A stretch of DNA of 64,000 nucleotides. Source: CAVRTJ01 sp964507185. Its GTDB lineage: Bacteria; Acidobacteriota; UBA4820; DSQY01. The stretch covers positions 61,240 through 125,239 of the forward strand of contig CAZDOY010000004.1 of the NCBI GenBank assembly GCA_964507185.1, read 5' to 3'. The notes under the pieces are model-generated. The model had not been told where the DNA came from and ran no database searches. It saw only the letters and a program-made list of their open reading frames with translations. A program made the translations under genes and the position numbers. Positions 18,264-26,752 of the stretch are shown piece by piece; position 1 is the first letter of the stretch; each line of letters begins with the position of its first letter.

Positions 18264-21086
18264 ATGCAGAAACTCGGCCGCCGGGGAAGAAGGAACGGAC
18301 GCGGAGAGAGGGAATCGATGGCCGGCAAGGCGCGCGAAACGGCAAAAGAGCTTAAGTGCCTCTTCGGTATCGCCGAGGTGCTCCTGAGGAAGGACCTCAG
18401 CGACGAGGAGATCTTCGAAGGCGTGGTACAGCGCCTTCCGGACGGCTGGCAGCACCCAGAGATCTGCCGCGCCAGAATCACGGTTGGGGACGACGTCTAC
18501 CAGTCCGAAGGCTTCGAGAAAACCCCATGGTCGCTGAAGGCGCACATCGTCAAACACGGTAAGCTCGTGGGCGATATCGATGTGGTCTATCTGGAGAATC
18601 AATCCCTGTACGGTGAAAACCCTTTCCTGCTGGACGAGAAGAAGCTCGTTGAAATCGTCGCCCAGAAGCTCGGCCAGTACATGGAGACGAGCCAGAACGG
18701 CTCAGTCAGCCAGCGCCCCCCCGAGCCGGCCAATCCTGAAGAACCGCCAGCCAAGAAAAAGCCCGAATGGCATTTCATCCTGGATCTTGTAAAGGAAACC
18801 GACGGGAGCCTGCACAAGCGCATCCTGCGCAGGCTCATGAACCACCTCACGAAGCTCGGTGTTCCCGGGGTACAGGAACTCATCCAGCAGTTCGACCCCT
18901 CCATCTACGCCGAAAGAGAGAGGGATTCCCGCGGATCCAACCAACCCATCCCGAAGCGCGATATCGCAACGCTAGAGAAGATTTTCGACCAGATTCTCCG
19001 GGTGGCTTCCATAACGTTGAAGGACGAGGAACTGGTTGTCCTCGTCAAGCAGTGGATCCGTCAGGACAAGATGGGGTTCTTCGCTCTGGCGATCGAAAAG
19101 AGAGATACCTCCCTCACGGAAATCGGCGAGATCGTCAGCCGATTCTGCCGTGGCACCCGCGAGGGCGAGTCGGCCCTTTCCCCTTCGGACGACCTCAACG
19201 TGCGGGTAGCCCTGGCGAGGCGCTTCCTGTCGGACAATCTCCACTTCATAAAGGTGGCGAAACACTACATCACCATACACGACTACGGGCGCATCCTGAC
19301 CCGCATCGCCGGTCCTGCGCAGGGCAACGGCCGTTTGGGCGGCAAGGCCTCGGGCCTCATTCTGGCGACCCAGATCCTCTGGAAAATAGGCAAGGACAAC
19401 CCGCTCCTCGAGAAGCTGATGATCCCGGATACCTGGTACCTGACCTCGGACGGCCTCTTCGACTTCGTTCACTACAACGCGCTGGAAGATCTCCAGAGCT
19501 TCAAGTTCTCCAGCATCGACGAAGTGCGGCACAACTACCCGTACCTGGAGCAGGTTTTCAAGCACTCCTTCTTTTCCCAGGAGATGGTCCAGCAGTTCAA
19601 GATCGCCCTGGACGATCTTGGAGAAGGCCCGCTCATCGTCCGGTCGTCGAGCTTACTGGAGGATAGCGAGGGCGCCGCTTTTTCCGGCAAATACAGAAGC
19701 CTTTTCCTGGCCAACACCGGCACAAAGGAGGAGCGCCTTGAGGCCTTGAAGGACGCCGTATCCGAAGTCTACGCATCCATCTTCGGTCCCGATCCCATCC
19801 AGTATCGCGCCGAGCGGGGCCTTCTCGATTTCATGGAGGAGATGGGCGTCATCATCCAGCGCGTAGTCGGCAGGAGGGTGGGCAAGTACTTCTTTCCGGC
19901 CTTTGCCGGCGTGGCTTTCAGCAACAACGAATTCAGGTGGTCCCCCCGCATCAAGAGGGAGGACGGCGTCCTGCGCATCGTCGCCGGCCTCGGAACCCGG
20001 GCGGTGGACCGCATCGGCGACGATTTCCCCGTTCTCGTCTGCCCCGCGAAGCCGGATTTGAGAGTGAACGTGACACCCGAACAGGTTCTCCACTACGCCC
20101 AGAAATACATGGACGTGCTGAACCTGGAAACTGGCCGCTTCGAGTCACCATCCATCGAGGACGTACTCAAGGAAGTCGGCGAGGAATTCCCCATCCTGGA
20201 GCGCATCTTCTCAATCCACAAGGACGGCACCTTTAGAAAACCGCTTTTCGGCATGGCTGACCCGGCCAAGGACGAGCTTGTTCCCAACTTTTACGGGCTC
20301 ATCGAGAACACCGATTTCGTTAAAGAGATGCGGGAGATCCTGAGAATCCTCCAGGAAACAATCGGGACGCCCGTCGACGTGGAATTCGCCCACGACGGAC
20401 AGAATCTCTACCTTCTCCAGTGCCGTCCCCAGAGCCGGATCGGAGAGGAGATCCAGGTCACCATACCCCACTGGATACCCCAGAAGCACAAGCTATTCTC
20501 GGCCAACAAGTATGTGACCACTGGCGTGGTGACGGGCGTCCGGTATGTCGTCTACGTGAATCCCGAAGCCTACATGACGCTCCCCTCCTCGTCGGAGATG
20601 GCCGCGGTGGCCGACGCCGTGAGCCGGCTCAACGCCATATTGCCGAGGCGCTCCTTTATCCTGATGGGCCCTGGGAGATGGGGCAGCCGAGGCGACATCA
20701 CCCTGGGTGTGGGCGTCACTTACTCGGGCATAAATAACACGCTGATGCTCGTAGAGATTGCCCGCAAAAAGGGCAACTACGTACCCGATCTCTCGTTCGG
20801 TACCCACTTTTTCCAGGACTTGGTAGAGGCGAAGATCCGGTACCTCGCTCTCTATCCCGACGAAGACGGAAACCTCTTCCGTGAGGAGTTCTTCCTCAAC
20901 GCCCCGAATATTCTGACCGAACTCCTCCCAGAGTATGCCAGTCTCCAGGATGTTCTGAAGGTCATCGACGTCGCGCAGGCAACAGACGGCTGTGAAGTCC
21001 AGGTGCTCATGGATGGAGACAAGGAACAGGCTCTTGCCTTCCTTGTGGAAAAGAAGGGCAAGGACGCAGCCGTCCCGGTCCCGTAG
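18264..21086 (+). CDS. PEP/pyruvate-binding protein with kinase-type sensor module
   Basis: 940 residues from ATG 18264; ATG 18318 (MAGKARETAKEL) is a strong alternative because the first 18 residues are an Arg/Gly-rich tail. Residues about 25-145 are a sensor module (ELKCLFGIAEVL, RLPDGWQHPE, VVYLEN) that recurs twice in the histidine kinase at 22902. After a linker and a helical region, the PPDK-type ATP-grasp part follows: GRLGGKASGL, VRSSSLLEDSEG, VVGRRVGKYFFPAFAG, and then GPGRWGSRGDITLGVGV and GTHFFQDLVEA. As in its divergent neighbour, no phosphohistidine or PEP-utilising domain is present. It may be a metabolite- or nucleotide-responsive regulator of the adjacent GDH/kinase genes (inference). 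The short divergent spacer (18029-18263) probably holds both promoters. Confidence 0.8.
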   Translation: MQKLGRRGRRNGRGERESMAGKARETAKELKCLFGIAEVLLRKDLSDEEIFEGVVQRLPDGWQHPEICRARITVGDDVYQSEGFEKTPWSLKAHIVKHGKLVGDIDVVYLENQSLYGENPFLLDEKKLVEIVAQKLGQYMETSQNGSVSQRPPEPANPEEPPAKKKPEWHFILDLVKETDGSLHKRILRRLMNHLTKLGVPGVQELIQQFDPSIYAERERDSRGSNQPIPKRDIATLEKIFDQILRVASITLKDEELVVLVKQWIRQDKMGFFALAIEKRDTSLTEIGEIVSRFCRGTREGESALSPSDDLNVRVALARRFLSDNLHFIKVAKHYITIHDYGRILTRIAGPAQGNGRLGGKASGLILATQILWKIGKDNPLLEKLMIPDTWYLTSDGLFDFVHYNALEDLQSFKFSSIDEVRHNYPYLEQVFKHSFFSQEMVQQFKIALDDLGEGPLIVRSSSLLEDSEGAAFSGKYRSLFLANTGTKEERLEALKDAVSEVYASIFGPDPIQYRAERGLLDFMEEMGVIIQRVVGRRVGKYFFPAFAGVAFSNNEFRWSPRIKREDGVLRIVAGLGTRAVDRIGDDFPVLVCPAKPDLRVNVTPEQVLHYAQKYMDVLNLETGRFESPSIEDVLKEVGEEFPILERIFSIHKDGTFRKPLFGMADPAKDELVPNFYGLIENTDFVKEMREILRILQETIGTPVDVEFAHDGQNLYLLQCRPQSRIGEEIQVTIPHWIPQKHKLFSANKYVTTGVVTGVRYVVYVNPEAYMTLPSSSEMAAVADAVSRLNAILPRRSFILMGPGRWGSRGDITLGVGVTYSGINNTLMLVEIARKKGNYVPDLSFGTHFFQDLVEAKIRYLALYPDEDGNLFREEFFLNAPNILTELLPEYASLQDVLKVIDVAQATDGCEVQVLMDGDKEQALAFLVEKKGKDAAVPVP

Positions 21087-21421
21087 ACCAAGACAGGGTA
21101 CTGCCCCACATCCAGGTTGTGACGCGGCTTCTCCGCGTTCATTCCAAACCCTCGATTCGACCCCTGTTCCGCCGTCTTCCCGGCATGCGTTTTCCAAGAT
21201 ACATGGATCTATCCCGGTCCCGCGCGTTGACCGTGCTCAATTCCGCATTGTCCCGCAAGACAGATTCCAACCCTTTCCGAACGTTCCCTCAACCTCCCGA
21301 ACGGAAAACGTGCTTTTCCGCTTCAATGGTGGTATATTTTTCCCCATGTAACTGGGTATTTTTTGTCCACCTGCCAATCGTTAACACTAAACCCAGAGGG
21401 GTCTTAACAGAGGAGGCGGTC
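21087..21421. other. gdhA: Upstream region of gdhA without a supported gene
   Basis: 335 bases between the PEP-binding gene and the gdhA ATG. An open frame extends upward from gdhA to 21119, but it lacks ribosome sites and protein-like composition. An AT-rich stretch at about 21328-21370 (TATATTTTTCC, then GTATTTTTTG) stands out from the G+C-rich surroundings and is the likely promoter area, though no good -35/-10 pair could be fixed. Confidence 0.4.
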
Positions 21422-22768
21422 ATGGACGTAAAGGGGTACATCGGGCGGTTTCTGGAGCACGTGGCAGGGAAGAACCCGGCCCAGCCGGAGTTTCTACAAG
21501 CCGTACAGGAGGTCGTGGATTCTCTCGTTCCGTGTCTTGAGCACCACCCCGAGTACATCGACGCGAAGATCCTCGAACGGATGGTCGAGCCCGACAGGGT
21601 CTACATGTTCCGAGTGCCCTGGCAGGACGATGCAGGCCAGATACACGTCAATCGGGGTTATCGGGTCGAGTTCAACAACGCGATCGGACCCTATAAGGGA
21701 GGCCTGAGATTCCATCCGAGCGTCACCCTTGGAATTCTCAAGTTCCTGGGTTTCGAACAGATTCTGAAAAACAGCCTCACCACGCTCCCCATGGGAGGAG
21801 GAAAAGGCGGCAGCGACTTCGATCCCAAGGGCAAGTCCGACAGCGAGGTCATGCGCTTCTGCCAGAGCTTCATGAACGAACTTCACCGGTTCATCGGCGC
21901 GCACATCGACGTGCCCGCTGGTGACATCGGCGTCGGCGGCCGGGAGATCGGCTATCTATTCGGCCAGTACAAGAAGCTGACGCACGCCTTCGAGGGGGTC
22001 CTCACGGGCAAGGGCCTGAACTGGGGCGGATCCCTCATACGTCCGGAAGCAACGGGCTACGGGTGCGTGTACTTCGCCGAGGAGATGCTGAAAACCCGGA
22101 ACCAGGGTTTCAGCGGCCACACCGTGGCGGTGTCGGGCTCGGGAAACGTCGCGCAATATGCGGTGGAGAAAGTCAACCAACTCGGGGGCAAAGTCGTAAC
22201 GCTCTCCGATTCGAGCGGCACCGTCGTCGACAAGGAGGGCGTCAAGGGCCCCAAGTGGGAATTTCTCATGCAGCTCAAGAACGTAAGGCGGGGCAGGATC
22301 AAGGAATATGCCGAAGAGTTCGGCTGCGAATACTTCGAGGGTCGGCGCCCCTGGTTCGTCAAGTGCGATATCGCCCTGCCCTGCGCGACGGAAAACGAGA
22401 TCGGCGGAGACGACGCGGCCGCGCTCGTCAAGAACGGTTGTTTCTGTGTCTCGGAGGGTGCGAATATGCCATCCACCCCCGAAGCCGTCGAACTTTTCCT
22501 CGAACACAAAGTCCTGTACGGGCCCGGCAAGGCGGCCAACGCGGGCGGCGTTGCCACCTCGGGCCTCGAGATGTCGCAGAACGCGATGCGCCTGAATTGG
22601 ACGAGGGAAGAAGTCGACAACAGGCTCCACATGATCATGCAGTCCATCCACGAAGCCTGCGTCAATACGGCCGAGGAATACGGCCAGCCCGGCAACTACG
22701 TCCTGGGCGCCAATATAGCCGGCTTCGTCAAAGTGGCCAACGCCATGGTGGATCAAGGCCTGGTCTGA
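21422..22768 (+). CDS. gdhA: Glutamate dehydrogenase, hexameric NADP-type family
   Basis: 448 residues from ATG 21422, preceded by an excellent GAGGAGGCGGTC ribosome site. It belongs to the GdhA (EC 1.4.1.4/1.4.1.2) hexameric group: RGYRVEFNNAIGPYKGGLRFHP, LTTLPMGGGKGGSDFDPKG, VPAGDIGVGGREIGY, WGGSLIRPEATGYG, and GGVATSGLEMSQN. All key residues are present: Lys92, Lys116 and Lys128, the Asp of VPAGD, and Ser of ATSGLEM. The NADP fold reads AVSGSGNVAQYA. It assimilates ammonia onto 2-oxoglutarate in the cytoplasm. It differs in subfamily from the GDH at 13528. A hairpin follows the stop, so it appears monocistronic. Confidence 0.96.
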   Translation: MDVKGYIGRFLEHVAGKNPAQPEFLQAVQEVVDSLVPCLEHHPEYIDAKILERMVEPDRVYMFRVPWQDDAGQIHVNRGYRVEFNNAIGPYKGGLRFHPSVTLGILKFLGFEQILKNSLTTLPMGGGKGGSDFDPKGKSDSEVMRFCQSFMNELHRFIGAHIDVPAGDIGVGGREIGYLFGQYKKLTHAFEGVLTGKGLNWGGSLIRPEATGYGCVYFAEEMLKTRNQGFSGHTVAVSGSGNVAQYAVEKVNQLGGKVVTLSDSSGTVVDKEGVKGPKWEFLMQLKNVRRGRIKEYAEEFGCEYFEGRRPWFVKCDIALPCATENEIGGDDAAALVKNGCFCVSEGANMPSTPEAVELFLEHKVLYGPGKAANAGGVATSGLEMSQNAMRLNWTREEVDNRLHMIMQSIHEACVNTAEEYGQPGNYVLGANIAGFVKVANAMVDQGLV

Positions 22769-22786
22769 TCGGGGGACTGCCGGCCC

Positions 22787-22820
22787 GGCCGGTCGAAAGA
22801 AAAGACCGGCCCTCGTTTCT
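22787..22820 (+). terminator. gdhA: Probable terminator after gdhA
   Basis: GGCCGGTC and GACCGGCC form a perfect 8-bp stem with a purine-rich loop (GAAAGAAAA), followed by CTCGTTTCT. The T tract is imperfect, so termination efficiency is uncertain. Confidence 0.6.
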
Positions 22821-22901
22821 GCTGTTATGATGGTAAGCACAGGAATGATGTACCTCGATACGCCGTCGGTTGGGGTAAATGGCGGGAGTGTCTGAACGGG
22901 A

Positions 22902-25037
22902 ATGAACCAGAAAAAGGCCATACGGGCGGGCGGGCGCCCCCGGGGCGGACGTCTGCCGCACCGTTTCAGGGAACTGCTCCACCATCTGCTGTCCTATTCT
23001 AGCCGTGCCTCGCGCAGGGACGACTTCATGCGCCAAGCGTGCTCGGCCCTCGCCGAATTCTCAGGATGCGACAGCGTTGAGATTCGCATTCAAGAGGGAG
23101 GGCGGCTGAGCCGCGTCCGCGCGCAACGCCCGGAAAACGGGGAAATGGCGCTAGACGCATGGGAGCCGCTACCCGTCAACCCGGACAGCCCTCCTCCCGG
23201 CGATGAGAACGAACTGATCCCGGAGCCCATCCTGCAGTCGGTGCTCAAGGGACAATCGCTTGCCCCTGCCCCCTTTCACACCCGAAGCGGGAGCTTCTGG
23301 ACCGGCGATACGGCCCGTCCCATTCTCATGCGCGACGAGGGGGACAGGAGCACCGATTTCCGGACGGTTGTCATCGGGGGAACTTTCCAGTCTCTGGCGC
23401 TCCTCCCGGTCCCAGTCGACGAGAATGCATCGGGCGCGATCACACTCGCGAGCCGGCGAAGGGACTTCTTTACCAAGGAGGACATACAGGTATACGAAGC
23501 CGTGGCGGAGACGCTCGGAGTGGCCATCGCGCACCACGCGGCGCAATGGGCGCTCAGGGAAAGGGTCAAAGAGCTGACCTGTCTCCATGGTATTGCCACC
23601 ATATTGCAGCGCCAGTCCCTTTCGCTGGACGAGCAGCTTGCGGAGATCGTGAACCTTCTGCCGCCAGGCTGGCAGTATCCGGAGGCAACGAGTGCGTGCA
23701 TTACTGTTGACGGGCGCCCCCACGCGACGGCCGGCTTCCGCGAAACGGCCTTCATGCAAAGCGCGGACCTTACGGTGAACGACCTCGTCCGCGGCCGGGT
23801 GGAGATCGCATACCTGGAGGAGAAACCGGAGCTGGACGAAGGCCCCTTTCTCAAGGAAGAGCGGAATCTCATCGACATGGTGGCCTCCACCCTGGAGGCG
23901 GCCATCGCACACAGGGAAGGGCAACTCGCCCTCAGAGAGCGGGTCAAAGAACTCACGTGCGTCTATGGCATCGCGAGGCTCGCTCAGCAGCCCGGCCTGG
24001 GTATCGAGGCGCTTCTGCAAGAAGTTGTTGAGCTTATCCCGCCGGCCTGGCAGTACCCTGAGATCACCTCCGCCAAGATCGAACTGGACGGCCGGGCCTA
24101 TTGCACTGCCGGTTACGAGACAGGCATCCAGACGATGGCCCAGGACATCGCCGTTTCGAACGAGACTCGAGGCTTTGTCGAGGTAGGATACGTGGAGGAG
24201 AAACCTCCGCTGTTCGAAGGGCCCTTTCTGAAAGAAGAGCGAAGCTTGATCGAACAGGTGGCAGGGCAGATCGGCATGATCATAGAACGGCGGGAAGGCG
24301 CCAGAGAGCGGGCCGAACTTCAGGAACAGCTTCGGCACGCAGACCGTCTGGCCACGATAGGACAACTGGCTGCCGGCGCGGCGCACGAACTCAACGAACC
24401 GCTCGGCAGCATTCTCGGATTCGCTCAGCTCGCCAAAGACTTCCCCGGCATTCCCGTGCAGGCTGCTGAGGACATGGACAAGATCGTCCGCTCCGCTCTC
24501 CACGCCCGCGAGATCATCAAGAAACTCATGATCTTCGCCCGGCAGATGCCCACCAACAAGGCGCGCTTCGATCTGAACAAGCTCGTACGGGAAGGTTTCT
24601 ACTTTCTGGAATCGAGGTGCGCCAAGGAGGGCGTGGAGATCGAGCGCCATCTGGCCGACGACCTGCCCGAAATCACGGCCGATCCCTCCCAAATCCACCA
24701 GGTCCTGGTAAATCTCATGGTCAACGCCATCCAGGCCATGCCCGATGGCGGGAAACTGACTATTCGCACCCACAGCGGCGCCGATCACGTCTTTATCACG
24801 GTGGAGGACACGGGAACCGGGATGAGCGAGGACGTTCTCATGCACATGTTCGTGCCGTTCTTCACGACGAAAGAGGTGGGACGAGGCACGGGACTCGGGC
24901 TCTCCGTCGTGCACGGTATCGTCACTTCCCACGGCGGAAGAATCCGGGTAGAAAGCGAGCAGGGCAGAGGATCCCTCTTCGAGGTCAGCCTGCCCATATC
25001 GGGCAGCCCGGTCATAGTGGGAGGTGAGACGCGATGA
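22902..25037 (+). CDS. Cytoplasmic sensor histidine kinase with GAF and two repeated sensor modules
   Basis: 711 residues, no membrane segment. Residues about 28-215 are GAF-like. Two copies of the same module follow at about 220-340 and 346-466, each with RVKELTCxxGIA, LIPPxWQYPE, and EEKPxxxEGPFLKEER. HisKA is at 485-550 with phospho-acceptor His495 (AAGAAHELNEPLG). The ATPase domain is at 595-705 with N-box VNLMVNAIQAM, the G1 VEDTGTGM and G2 GTGLGLSVV. The module is also present once in the PEP-binding protein at 18264. The stop overlaps the start of the response regulator by ATGA, so they form a two-component pair. The signal is unknown; because there is no transmembrane region, a cytosolic cue such as a metabolite is likely (inference). 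Confidence 0.93.
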   Translation: MNQKKAIRAGGRPRGGRLPHRFRELLHHLLSYSSRASRRDDFMRQACSALAEFSGCDSVEIRIQEGGRLSRVRAQRPENGEMALDAWEPLPVNPDSPPPGDENELIPEPILQSVLKGQSLAPAPFHTRSGSFWTGDTARPILMRDEGDRSTDFRTVVIGGTFQSLALLPVPVDENASGAITLASRRRDFFTKEDIQVYEAVAETLGVAIAHHAAQWALRERVKELTCLHGIATILQRQSLSLDEQLAEIVNLLPPGWQYPEATSACITVDGRPHATAGFRETAFMQSADLTVNDLVRGRVEIAYLEEKPELDEGPFLKEERNLIDMVASTLEAAIAHREGQLALRERVKELTCVYGIARLAQQPGLGIEALLQEVVELIPPAWQYPEITSAKIELDGRAYCTAGYETGIQTMAQDIAVSNETRGFVEVGYVEEKPPLFEGPFLKEERSLIEQVAGQIGMIIERREGARERAELQEQLRHADRLATIGQLAAGAAHELNEPLGSILGFAQLAKDFPGIPVQAAEDMDKIVRSALHAREIIKKLMIFARQMPTNKARFDLNKLVREGFYFLESRCAKEGVEIERHLADDLPEITADPSQIHQVLVNLMVNAIQAMPDGGKLTIRTHSGADHVFITVEDTGTGMSEDVLMHMFVPFFTTKEVGRGTGLGLSVVHGIVTSHGGRIRVESEQGRGSLFEVSLPISGSPVIVGGETR

Positions 25038-26386
25038 ACGCTAAGGCTACGCCCGTCCGTCTCATGGTCGTCGACGACGCACCCGACACGCGCGAAGTTC
25101 TTCAGCGTATCCTGGCTTCAAGGGGATTCAAGGTCTTCGCCGCAGAAAGCGTGCCCAAAGCCGTGCGCCTGCTCGAGTCGACGCCGGTGGACCTGGTCAT
25201 CACGGACCTGAAGATGCCGGGCGCCTCGGGGCTGGACCTCATACGCCACGTGAGAGAAAACTACAGGGACACCGAAGTCATGATGATCACTGGATACCCT
25301 TCCATCGAGGGTGCGGTTCAGGCCTTGAAGTCCGGCGCGGAGGATTACCTTTCCAAACCGTTCACCCAGCAGGAACTCCTGGCCGCCGTCGGGACCGTAC
25401 TCGAAAAGCTGTCGCTCCGCACGACCAACCGCAGTCTCAAGGTGGAGCGGGCCGGTCCCCGCTTCGGGCTCGTGGGCGAGTCGGAACCCATGCAGGGAGT
25501 TATGGAGGCCGTGGGCAGGGCCGCTTCCACGACGGCCACCGTTCTCATTACGGGAGAAAGCGGGACGGGAAAGGAACTGGTGGCCCGGGCCATTCACTAC
25601 AACGGCCCGAGGGCCTCATCGCCCTTCGTCCCCGTCAACTGCGGCGGGATCCCCGGCGAACTCCTGGAAAGCGAACTTTTCGGCCACGTCAAGGGCGCAT
25701 TCGCAGGAGCCACGGAAAACCGCGCCGGTTTTTTCCAGACGGCCGAAGGCGGCACCATTTTTTTAGACGAGGTCGGCGATATGACGGCCCCCATGCAGGT
25801 GAAGCTCCTGAAGGTCCTACAGGACAAGGAAGTATGCATGGTGGGCTCCACAAAGCCCCGTACCCTCGACGTCCGCATTCTGGCGGCGACCGACAAGGAT
25901 CTTGCCGGGCTCGTCGAGAATGGCGCGTTCCGAGAAGACCTCTTCTACCGCCTCAACGTGACCACTATCCACGTGCCGCCCCTGAGGGACCGGGACAATG
26001 ACGTCCTGTTGCTCGCGCGCTACATGATCGAGAAGCTCTCACGCGAATTCGGGAGGCCCGCACCGGTCGTTTCAGACCGTGCGCTGGAGGTTCTGAAGGC
26101 GTATCCGTGGCCCGGTAACGTGCGGGAACTCAAGAGCACCCTCCAGCGGCTCGTCGTAATGACCGACGCCGAGCATATCGATGCGCCCGACCTGCCCTCA
26201 TTCATGCGCTTTTCCGCACTCAGGGACGCCGGCCTCAACCGCCCGCTGGCGGACGTCGAACTGGAACATGTCCGCAACGTCCTCGCCAGCGTGGACGGGA
26301 ACAAGACACAGGCCGCGAAGATCCTTCGAATCGACCGAAAAACGCTGAGACAGAAGCTCCTGCCTTCCACCAAGCGCGACGGCTGA
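25034..26386 (+). CDS. NtrC-family sigma54-dependent response regulator with GAFAGA variant
   Basis: 450 residues from ATG 25034, overlapping the kinase stop. Receiver 1-125 with Asp14/15, acceptor Asp58 and Lys108. AAA+ domain about 148-375 with Walker A GESGTGKE (174-181), Walker B TIFLDE (241-246) and arginine finger region FREDLFYRLNV. The C-terminal Fis-type helix-turn-helix includes NKTQAAKILRIDRKTLRQKL. The sigma54-contacting loop, normally GAFTGA, reads GAFAGA at 221-226. In characterised activators this Thr is important for coupling to sigma54, so activation may be weakened or altered. Probable targets are the neighbouring GDH-like genes (inference from position). No convincing -24/-12 site was found nearby. 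Confidence 0.93.
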   Translation: MNAKATPVRLMVVDDAPDTREVLQRILASRGFKVFAAESVPKAVRLLESTPVDLVITDLKMPGASGLDLIRHVRENYRDTEVMMITGYPSIEGAVQALKSGAEDYLSKPFTQQELLAAVGTVLEKLSLRTTNRSLKVERAGPRFGLVGESEPMQGVMEAVGRAASTTATVLITGESGTGKELVARAIHYNGPRASSPFVPVNCGGIPGELLESELFGHVKGAFAGATENRAGFFQTAEGGTIFLDEVGDMTAPMQVKLLKVLQDKEVCMVGSTKPRTLDVRILAATDKDLAGLVENGAFREDLFYRLNVTTIHVPPLRDRDNDVLLLARYMIEKLSREFGRPAPVVSDRALEVLKAYPWPGNVRELKSTLQRLVVMTDAEHIDAPDLPSFMRFSALRDAGLNRPLADVELEHVRNVLASVDGNKTQAAKILRIDRKTLRQKLLPSTKRDG

Positions 26387-26752
26387 CGCGGGGGCCAGGG
26401 GGCACTACTCCCCCGCCGAAGGCCGGGCCGGCCTTTGCACGCCGCCAAGCCCAACCGCTCTCGCTGAGCCTTCCGACCGGTCGGCTTCTCGGCTTCACCG
26501 GACCTCACGCGCGAGGCGGCGGACATGAGCGGCATCACTTGGATCATGGACGCGGACAGGGCGCAGAACGAAAACCTGCGTGGCCATCGAATCTGTTCAT
26601 GGCATGTCGCTGAGACGTATACCGGACGACCCCGCACCCGGTTGCGGTGCCGTGCGATATCCGCGCCCCCTCTTTTCTCAAGGCGGTTTCAGTGTATACT
26701 CACCGGTAAAGGAGAATCGGTCCTTTAACAAGGCCCGCAGGGAGGACAGGGA
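26387..26752. other. Spacer upstream of the lysine-less GDH pair
   Basis: 366 bases without a supported gene. It has a G/C hairpin soon after the regulator stop (AAGGCC/GGCCTT around 26420-26440), which may end that transcript. A TATACT hexamer at 26695-26700 is a possible -10 for the downstream gene, about 53 bases before its ATG; the matching -35 is poor. A sigma54 GG-N10-GC site was sought and not found convincingly. Confidence 0.4.

Noticed and set aside
21119..21421. N-terminal extension of gdhA
   Set aside because: No ribosome site, composition unlike protein, and the ATG at 21422 has a near-perfect one and matches the family length.
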